A stretch of DNA of 64,000 nucleotides from Cognataquiflexum gelatinilyticum (GTDB lineage: Bacteria; Bacteroidota; Bacteroidia; Cytophagales; Cyclobacteriaceae): the NCBI RefSeq assembly GCF_024813435.1, contig NZ_JANAEZ010000006.1, positions 1 to 64,000 of the forward strand. Reading direction: 5' to 3'. The notes beneath the pieces were generated by a model. That model had not been told where the DNA came from, made no database searches, and saw nothing but the letters and a program-made list of their open reading frames with translations. Positions 58,499 through 64,000 of this stretch are shown here, in pieces (within the stretch, counting starts at the first letter, position 1; every line of letters begins with the position of its first letter). Both the position numbers and the translations under genes were made by a program.

Positions 58499-59977
58499 AT
58501 GAACCTCAATTCCAATAAATTTCTTTTTGAAGCACTCACCTACGACGATGTGCTTTTAGTGCCGGGATATTCTGAAGTCCTTCCAAGAAATACAGACACA
58601 TCCTCCCAACTCACCAAAAAAATCCGACTCAACATTCCTCTTGTTTCCGCCGCGATGGATACTGTGACGGAATCCGAATTGGCTATTGCCATTGCGCTAG
58701 AAGGTGGACTTGGTTTTATACACAAAAACATGTCCATCGAGAAGCAGGCCGCCCAAGTCAGAAAGGTGAAACGTTCTCAGGCCGGGATGATTTTGGATCC
58801 GATTACCTTGGATATTGAATCCAAAGTAAGGGATGCGGATGCCATCATGCGCGAATACCATATTGGAGGGATTCCTGTTGTGGACGAAAACAGGGTTTTG
58901 AAAGGAATCATCACCAATAGGGATTTGAGGTTCATCAAAGATCCAAATGTTAAAATCAAAGATATTATGACAAGTGAAAACCTGATTACTGCCAAGGCAG
59001 GAATTTCACTTGAACAGGCTGAAGAGATTCTTCAAGAATACAAAATCGAGAAACTTCCGATTGTAGATGAGGATGAAAAACTTACAGGTCTGATCACCTA
59101 TAAGGATATTTTAAAAAGAAGGGACAAACCGCATGCCTGCAAAGATGAATTTGGAAGGCTTCGTGTAGGTGCTGCTGTCGGTGTCACCGCTGATATTGTC
59201 GAAAGGGTCGAAGCCCTTAAGATAGCAGGTGTAGATGTTGTTTCCATAGACACAGCACATGGACACTCCAAAGGCGTCATGGATGCATGCAGAAGAATCA
59301 AAGATGCATTTCCGGATTTGGAAGTTATAGTAGGCAATATTGCGACTCCGGAAGCTGCAATTGCACTTGCTGATGCAGGTGCAGATGCAGTGAAAGTGGG
59401 AGTAGGTCCGGGAAGTATCTGTACCACAAGGGTGATTGCAGGTGTGGGTGTTCCACAGCTTTCGGCTGTATTTGAATGCGCAGAAGCTCTGAAAGGTAGA
59501 AATGTTCCTGTCATCGCTGATGGTGGAATCCGCTATTCGGGTGATTTGGTGAAAGCCATTGCTGCAGGCGCAGGATCTATCATGATTGGGTCTTTGTTGG
59601 CAGGAACAGAAGAAGCTCCAGGAGAAATGCTGATTTTTGAAGGAAGGAAATTCAAAACATATAGAGGTATGGGTTCGCTGGAAGCCATGGAATCCGGTTC
59701 CAAAGACCGTTATTTCCAGGATGCAGAAGACAATATCAAGAAGCTTGTACCGGAAGGAATCGTTGGTAGAGTAGCATACAAAGGTTTGGTTTCAGAAGTC
59801 CTTTACCAATTAGTGGGTGGACTTCAGGCTGGTATGGGTTACTGTGGTACCCCAACTGTGGAAGATCTGCAAAAGAATGGCAAGTTTGTGAAAATCACTG
59901 CTGCAGGTGTCAAGGAATCACATCCGCATGATGTAAGCATCACAAGAGAAGCCCCAAACTACTCAGCTAAAATGTAA
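58499..59977 (+). CDS. guaB: Inosine-5'-monophosphate dehydrogenase
   Basis: 492 residues, full length. Oxidises IMP to XMP with NAD, the committed step of GMP synthesis. The catalytic domain is split by a pair of CBS domains (about residues 95-205: YHIGGIPVVDENRVLKGIIT and LPIVDEDEKLTGLITYKDIL). Catalytic Cys lies in GPGSICTTRVIAGVG, the NAD site in DTAHGHSKGV, and the flap in GMGSLEAMESGSKDRYF. A terminator follows immediately. Well-supported promoter upstream. Confidence 0.97.
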   Translation: MNLNSNKFLFEALTYDDVLLVPGYSEVLPRNTDTSSQLTKKIRLNIPLVSAAMDTVTESELAIAIALEGGLGFIHKNMSIEKQAAQVRKVKRSQAGMILDPITLDIESKVRDADAIMREYHIGGIPVVDENRVLKGIITNRDLRFIKDPNVKIKDIMTSENLITAKAGISLEQAEEILQEYKIEKLPIVDEDEKLTGLITYKDILKRRDKPHACKDEFGRLRVGAAVGVTADIVERVEALKIAGVDVVSIDTAHGHSKGVMDACRRIKDAFPDLEVIVGNIATPEAAIALADAGADAVKVGVGPGSICTTRVIAGVGVPQLSAVFECAEALKGRNVPVIADGGIRYSGDLVKAIAAGAGSIMIGSLLAGTEEAPGEMLIFEGRKFKTYRGMGSLEAMESGSKDRYFQDAEDNIKKLVPEGIVGRVAYKGLVSEVLYQLVGGLQAGMGYCGTPTVEDLQKNGKFVKITAAGVKESHPHDVSITREAPNYSAKM

Positions 59978-60009
59978 GCAAAGTTTAAAATGAAAGTGAT
60001 AACTACTAG

Positions 60010-60040
60010 AAAAAGCGGCGGGTCCTACCTGTCGCTTTTT
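60010..60040 (+). terminator. guaB terminator
   Basis: Stem AAAAAGCG-GCGGGT / ACCTGT-CGCTTTTT, closing on a 3-base loop and ending in T-rich sequence, 33 bases beyond the stop codon. Convincing rho-independent structure. Confidence 0.85.
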
Positions 60041-60170
60041 CGATTTCAGAGGGAATAAGACCCGGAGAAGATGGGTAATTTGCTAAAAGGGAAATTCCTA
60101 AGTTCCACAATGAAGTCAACACAGGAAATTTGTGGCAACGAAAAAAGAGTACACAAATTCAATTTTGAAT

Positions 60171-60488
60171 TCAATTTCTTAAATCAGGATCATAACTCAA
60201 TTTTTTAAGCATATCATCTGTCAGCGGATCGGAGTATATACCATAGCCATTGACCAAGACCCCTTTCAAATTGAATTTGTCGGAAGATACGGCATAGAGG
60301 ACCGATTGGTCATCAGGATCAGAATTTCCCTCAAATCTAAAAACCTTATCTATTTGAAATTCATCGTGTAAAATGCGGAATTCACCCCCACGGCATTCAA
60401 TACAAAATTCTTTGAGGTTAAAATCCTCAGTATATCCTTGGCTTTTCAGTCCGTTTATTGCTTGTGATAGTGTTTCGTAATTTTCCAT
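60171..60488 (-). CDS. Conserved small Bacteroidota protein
   Basis: 105 residues: TLSQAINGLKSQGYTEDFNL, FRFEGNSDPDDQSVLYAVSS and KGVLVNGYGIYSDPLTDDML. The same block pattern is shared by a small family sometimes labelled phosphoribosylpyrophosphate synthetase in error; no PRPP-synthase motif is present. Soluble, alpha/beta. Single gene, minus strand, in an otherwise sparse interval. Function unknown. Confidence 0.85.
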   Translation of the reverse strand: MENYETLSQAINGLKSQGYTEDFNLKEFCIECRGGEFRILHDEFQIDKVFRFEGNSDPDDQSVLYAVSSDKFNLKGVLVNGYGIYSDPLTDDMLKKLSYDPDLRN

Positions 60489-60698
60489 AACTATCTAGGT
60501 TTATTTGATTACAGAATATTGAATAAGGATAAGACCAGGGTCTGAATTTGATAAGAGTTTTTCTCCTGTTTCGGATTGAATCTTTATTCAGAAAACGAAA
60601 TTTTTGAAAATCGGTTTTTATAAATATTGGTTGTTATATGCTTTTAATATTATTTTCTGACCGGTTTCGTCGATTCGTATAAGTAGACTTGTCAAGTC

Positions 60699-61646
60699 TT
60701 AAAGTCCGAGGCTGTCCATTTTTGCCTTAAGGTAATCACCATTTTCAGCAGGATAGCGGAGATCTTTGTCATACTTTCCACTTTGCTTGGCAAGGGCCCA
60801 AATTAGACTTTCTCCGGCAGGAATTACCATTGGGACTTCTTCAAATATCGGATCCTTAAAGGCCTCATCCGCATCCATGATTTCCCATCCTTTTTCTTTG
60901 AAATGTACGATCAGGTCATCCAAGAATAATGCCGAGGCAAGGTTATGGTGAAGTAAGATCGTATGGTTGATTTTCCTACCGGTCAATTGGTCAGCCAATC
61001 CATCATAAAATAAAGCTCGGTCATACATGTGTTCGATGTAAAAATCCCTAAACCCGCTGATGTCGGCCTGCGGATTTTCTTTGAGCCTATCTACCAATCT
61101 GCTGGCGATATACCAATCAGAGGCATCTATGGTAACATGGCCGTTTTTGTAACCTTTTTCTATCATAAAAGTCCTGAATCCTTCCACTTTCTCTTTTGTT
61201 TCACCCTCCTTGAGGTAAGGGAATCTGAAGTATTGGTAGAAGTTGGGATAGGCACGGATCACAGCATCATTTCTAATGAGCTCTGTCTTGAACATCTCCA
61301 AAGTCGTCTTCGGATCGCTGAATCTCGGATGGGTAAAAGTGTGGTTTGCAATCCGGTGGCCTTCTTTGTCCCAAGAAGAAAGTACATACCTGCCTTTGTC
61401 ATTGTCCAAGGGTCCGACAGTAGCAAATAGAACCGCTTTGGCATCATGTTTTTTCAAGCTTGTAAGTATCATTTGGTTCCACTCCTCCAATTTTAGATTA
61501 GGCATATCACGTGTGGACCCATCATCAAAAGTAAAAGCAACCTTGGGTCGGATGGATGATTGTTCCTTTTCCTGTGATTTGATTACTGTCATATCGCCTA
61601 GATTTAGAACGATGGACAGAATTAGGAAGTAGATAGTATTGGCCAT
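60699..61646 (-). CDS. Secreted polysaccharide deacetylase (NodB/CE4-like)
   Basis: 315 residues, signal sequence at the N-terminus. NodB homology: VAFTFDDGSTRD (catalytic base Asp and metal Asp), NHTFTHPRF (metal His pair), RFPYLKEG, and HHNLASALFLDDLI near the end. Family knowledge: removes N-acetyl groups from chitin-like or peptidoglycan sugars in a metal-dependent manner. The enzyme is outside the cytoplasm. Divergent from the transglutaminase-like lipoprotein. Substrate not predictable. Confidence 0.9.
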   Translation of the reverse strand: MANTIYFLILSIVLNLGDMTVIKSQEKEQSSIRPKVAFTFDDGSTRDMPNLKLEEWNQMILTSLKKHDAKAVLFATVGPLDNDKGRYVLSSWDKEGHRIANHTFTHPRFSDPKTTLEMFKTELIRNDAVIRAYPNFYQYFRFPYLKEGETKEKVEGFRTFMIEKGYKNGHVTIDASDWYIASRLVDRLKENPQADISGFRDFYIEHMYDRALFYDGLADQLTGRKINHTILLHHNLASALFLDDLIVHFKEKGWEIMDADEAFKDPIFEEVPMVIPAGESLIWALAKQSGKYDKDLRYPAENGDYLKAKMDSLGL

Positions 61647-61881
61647 TTTGGAAGACTAGGTTTGGTATATATTTACAATCTAATCAACATTCAATTCGAT
61701 AGTAAGGAAGATTATGCAAATGGATAAAAATCCGGCTTAAAGTAAAACAGGCTTACATACTCCTTGGGAGACTTCTTTTGAAATCTCCTTCTTTGGATTT
61801 ATTGTATATTTGGGAAATATGGACTTTTGTTTGCCAACATTCCATAATCCGATCAACAAATCAACATTAACAAGCCCAAAG

Positions 61882-63228
61882 ATGAGAAACCGGTTTTTTA
61901 TTTTATTTGGATGGCTATTGATAATTGCATCCTGCCAATCTCCAAATGAAACTCAGGGAGAAAAAGAGGAACAGACAAAACCACAAAAAGTCTCTATTGC
62001 CGAAATAGAAATAGGGATCAAAGCCTATATTGAAAAGGAAACAGAGACAGGTGACGGCTATTTTCAAGTCAATGACGAAAGAGGAAATTTCAATTTGAAG
62101 CTCGTTCGTGTCCATACTGAGTACCTTTCGAACCTTGGTCCGAAAAAATATTTTGCCTGTGTGGATTTGGCGGATGAAAAAGGAGATGTCTATGATGTGG
62201 ATTTTTTTATGGAGGGTGAACCGGGAAACATGAGGGTAACAGAAACTTCCCTTCACAAACTGAACGGCAAGCCATTTTACACTTGGAAGCAGGTGGTGGA
62301 CAAAACCTGGCGGAGAGTCCCGGTTGAAATTGCATCCACGGATTTGTTAGGAGTTGTCGAAGGTCAGGATGAATTTGATTTTCATTACTATTCCAAACTT
62401 CCCAAGATTGACGGATCTGCCAAAATGTGGATTCCTATCGCCAAAAGTGACAGTTTCCAAAATGTTGAGGTGGTCAAAATGAACCTTCCTGGAAAACATC
62501 AAATGTTGAAAGAACAGGATTTTGACAATACGATTCTTTACCTAGAACTCGGGCCAGAGGATAGCGGAAAGGAAATTGACATTACCTATCAGGTGGCAAG
62601 GAAAGAAAAAGGTCCTTATGATGCTTTTGATCCCGTCGACAAGAAATACTTACAGCCAAATCTTTTGATGCCAATCGGCGGTAGGTTTGAAGAAATAGCC
62701 AAAGAAGCCATCAAAGGCAAGGAAAATGACAATAAACTCGTCCAAGCTCGGGCTTTGTATGATTATATTATTGACAACATGCGGTATATGAAATTTGGTA
62801 AATTCGGCCGCGGGGATTCCAATTATGCCTGCGATTCCAAGACGGGAAACTGCACTGAGTTTCATTCTTTTTTCATTTCCTTGGCGAGATCAATTGATAT
62901 TCCGGCGAGGTTTTCCATAGGTGCCTCAATTCCCTCAGATAGGGACGAGGGAGGTATTGATGGGTATCATTGTTGGGCCGAATTCTACGCAGATGGCAAG
63001 TGGTGGCCGGTGGATATCAGTGAGGGTAATAAGTACACAGCCCTTGCTACATATTATTTTGGAAGGCATCCTGCCAATAGGATTGAATTCAGTCAGGGCC
63101 GTGACCTCAAAGTAAGCCCTGGTCCATCTGGAGGACCGATCAATTTTATGGCTTATCCCATCATGGAAATAAACGGAGAACCTGCTTTTCCACAAACTGT
63201 ATTTTCATTCAACAGAAAATCAGAGTAA
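61882..63228 (+). CDS. Transglutaminase-like lipoprotein
   Basis: 448 residues from the ATG at 61882 (MRNRFFILFGW); the earlier frame start at 61810 gives a non-signal extension. Lipobox LLIIASC. The N-terminal 130 residues (YIEKETETGDGYFQVNDERG ... KFYACVDL-like) are a separate, unrecognised domain. The C-terminal half is a transglutaminase core with Cys324 (TGNCTEFHSFF), His363 (DGYHCWAEFY) and Asp378 (WWPVDISEG). Such proteins can be thiol proteases or cross-linking enzymes at the envelope; the role here is unknown. Confidence 0.87.
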   Translation: MRNRFFILFGWLLIIASCQSPNETQGEKEEQTKPQKVSIAEIEIGIKAYIEKETETGDGYFQVNDERGNFNLKLVRVHTEYLSNLGPKKYFACVDLADEKGDVYDVDFFMEGEPGNMRVTETSLHKLNGKPFYTWKQVVDKTWRRVPVEIASTDLLGVVEGQDEFDFHYYSKLPKIDGSAKMWIPIAKSDSFQNVEVVKMNLPGKHQMLKEQDFDNTILYLELGPEDSGKEIDITYQVARKEKGPYDAFDPVDKKYLQPNLLMPIGGRFEEIAKEAIKGKENDNKLVQARALYDYIIDNMRYMKFGKFGRGDSNYACDSKTGNCTEFHSFFISLARSIDIPARFSIGASIPSDRDEGGIDGYHCWAEFYADGKWWPVDISEGNKYTALATYYFGRHPANRIEFSQGRDLKVSPGPSGGPINFMAYPIMEINGEPAFPQTVFSFNRKSE

Positions 63229-63330
63229 ACTTGACCATTTTTCTGAAAAACGTGGGAATTCCTTTCATGGGATTTTGATAATGCCTTCTGATTTTTTTGA
63301 TTTGGTAAGATTGGATATGGAGGAAAAAAG

Positions 63331-63376
63331 AAGTGTCTGAAAAAACCATATCCTGAGAGCTGGTTTCCAGACACTT
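63331..63376. terminator. Hairpin between the transglutaminase-like gene and the small lipoprotein gene
   Basis: AAGTGTCTG (63331-63339) pairs with CAGACACTT (63368-63376); inner AAAACC / GGTTT extend the stem. T-rich on the right and A-rich on the left, so it can terminate both convergent transcripts. Confidence 0.75.
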
Positions 63377-63395
63377 TTAAAACGCCTTTTTGAAA

Positions 63396-63626
63396 TTAAT
63401 TGGTAGCAGTTGTGTCTGCAGGATGTTCTGAAGTAGAATCAGTGGGGTGTTCTGCACCATCGGATGGATGTTCAGCACCTTCAGCAGGATGCTCGGCACT
63501 TTCTACTTGTTCGGTTGATTCTTCTCCTTCTTTTTTACCTCCACAAGAACTAACGGTTGCTACGAAAAGGAAGCCAAAGGCCAATACCAATAAGGTACTT
63601 GATTTCAGTTTTTTTAACAGGGTCAT
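63396..63626 (-). CDS. Small lipoprotein with a repeated EHP motif
   Basis: 76 residues. Signal and lipobox FVATVSSC; the mature part is KKEGEESTEQVE and then five imperfect units around AEHPxxG/S (AEHPAEG, AEHPSDG, AEHPTDS, SEHPADT). It is disordered, acidic and contains four His. Repeats of this sort may bind metal or act as a spacer on the membrane. No recognised family. Confidence 0.7.
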   Translation of the reverse strand: MTLLKKLKSSTLLVLAFGFLFVATVSSCGGKKEGEESTEQVESAEHPAEGAEHPSDGAEHPTDSTSEHPADTTATN

Positions 63627-63831
63627 AGTCTTTCTGTTTTGTTGTTGGTGATTTGTTTTTAGGCTAATCTAATTTAAGCCAAAACAAATTTATGATTTTT
63701 TGCCAGTTTCAAGAATTTATTTGCCATTTCAAAAGTCTTTGCCATTTTTTTTCTTTGGTTTTGAATTGGTTTTCAGATCACCGGATACTATTTATTTGCC
63801 TTGTTTCAACCTTTTGTTTTGACTTTGAATT

Positions 63832-64000
63832 TTATTTACTAATGATCACCCTAGTCGGGGTTGGTCCGGAGATACTGTTTTTGTCAAAAGCTGATCTGAT
63901 TTCTTCTTGAACAGAGAAGAACGCATCCCAATAATGTGCAGGAGATGAATAAGGCCTGATGGCAAGAGTGACCATTCCATCACCTACTTTCAAAACATTG
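63832..64000 (-). CDS. mscS: C-terminal part of a small-conductance mechanosensitive channel (MscS family), cut by the window edge
   Basis: The minus strand encodes, from the window edge to the TAA at 63832-63834, VLKVGDGMVTLAIRPY, a YWDAFFSVQEEIRSAFDK segment and SGPTPTRVIISK at the C-terminus. The order AVRP..YW..V..V.EEIK.AFD....PTP.R is that of the beta-domain end of MscS channels in Bacteroidota. Only about 55 residues are present, so the call rests on this segment. Confidence 0.75.
   Translation of the reverse strand, partial: NVLKVGDGMVTLAIRPYSSPAHYWDAFFSVQEEIRSAFDKNSISGPTPTRVIISK

Noticed and set aside
60171..60488. Phosphoribosylpyrophosphate synthetase
   Set aside because: The label is sometimes given to this small family, but the protein has only 105 residues and no PRPP-synthase motif.
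1..64000. tRNA, rRNA, transposase or integrase genes
   Set aside because: Looked for in the gaps and among the proteins; none recognised. This is by eye only, so a dedicated RNA search could still find a small RNA.

Overview
Organism and overall character. The window looks like a chromosomal segment of a Bacteroidota bacterium, order Cytophagales, most likely family Cyclobacteriaceae (Algoriphagus/Cyclobacterium-like). The signs are type IX secretion hallmarks (a protein with a C-terminal sorting domain and a PorT-like barrel), DUF4221, DUF5606, DUF4287 and DUF4256 proteins, MG2/TonB-plug proteins, TAnnTTTG-type promoters, weak Shine-Dalgarno sequences, and GC content that looks to be in the low 40s percent. 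No rRNA, tRNA, CRISPR array, transposase or integrase gene was recognised. The family-level placement is inference.

Layout. 0-5 kb: a subclass B1 metallo-beta-lactamase, then a small accessory block (GNAT acetyltransferase, PIN toxin-antitoxin pair, an orphan gene) behind murF. This block is punctuated by partial copies of the murF 3' end. 5-10 kb: a T9SS-exported FG-GAP protein convergent with a NarL-type two-component system. 10-14 kb: panB, a phosphoribosyltransferase, rsgA and two surface-glycan transferases. 14-17 kb: a membrane protein/winged-helix regulator/CreD operon with a palindromic candidate operator at two places. 17-21 kb: an LMW phosphatase plus frameshifted fructosamine kinase pair (protein deglycation), aspartokinase and fructose-1,6-bisphosphatase. 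21-27 kb: DUF5606, engB, ubiE, porT, an SDR, a VanX-like lipoprotein and a ThuA protein. 27-30 kb: ECF sigma factor, small membrane partner, Spy-like/plug-like chimera, DUF4221 lipoprotein.

30-39 kb is the most coherent metabolic unit: an AraC regulator with a DUF885 metallopeptidase, divergent from a 4-hydroxyproline catabolic cluster (dihydrodipicolinate-synthase-family deaminase, 2-oxoglutarate-semialdehyde dehydrogenase, hydroxyproline 2-epimerase, FAD-dependent D-amino-acid dehydrogenase). Together these would take trans-4-hydroxy-L-proline, for instance from collagen, to 2-oxoglutarate. 39-42.5 kb is accessory: DUF4287, a CBS/HEPN-like protein, a Tudor-like protein, a ParE-type TA pair and DUF4256. 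42.5-46 kb: two paralogous secreted M14-fold proteins, one with its zinc motif inverted. 46-54 kb: UspA plus antiporter, then an outer-membrane block (carboxypeptidase-like-domain protein, MG2/plug protein, BamA-type barrel). 54-64 kb: housekeeping (prfA, a RsmB-like methyltransferase, guaB), membrane proteins, polysaccharide deacetylase, transglutaminase-like lipoprotein and the tail of a MscS-type channel.

Between the genes there is an unusual amount of structured DNA. One class is REP-like nested palindromes (22.8, 30.3-30.5 and 58.2 kb). The other is a set of degenerate short-period repeat families (GTCCACA-like, GTACCAA-like, GAAGCGA-like, TCTCACA-like, ACAATTAC-like, CCAATTTT-like). These fill about fifteen intergenic gaps, often several families side by side. 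The repeats and the murF-tail duplications are the least explained structures in the window.
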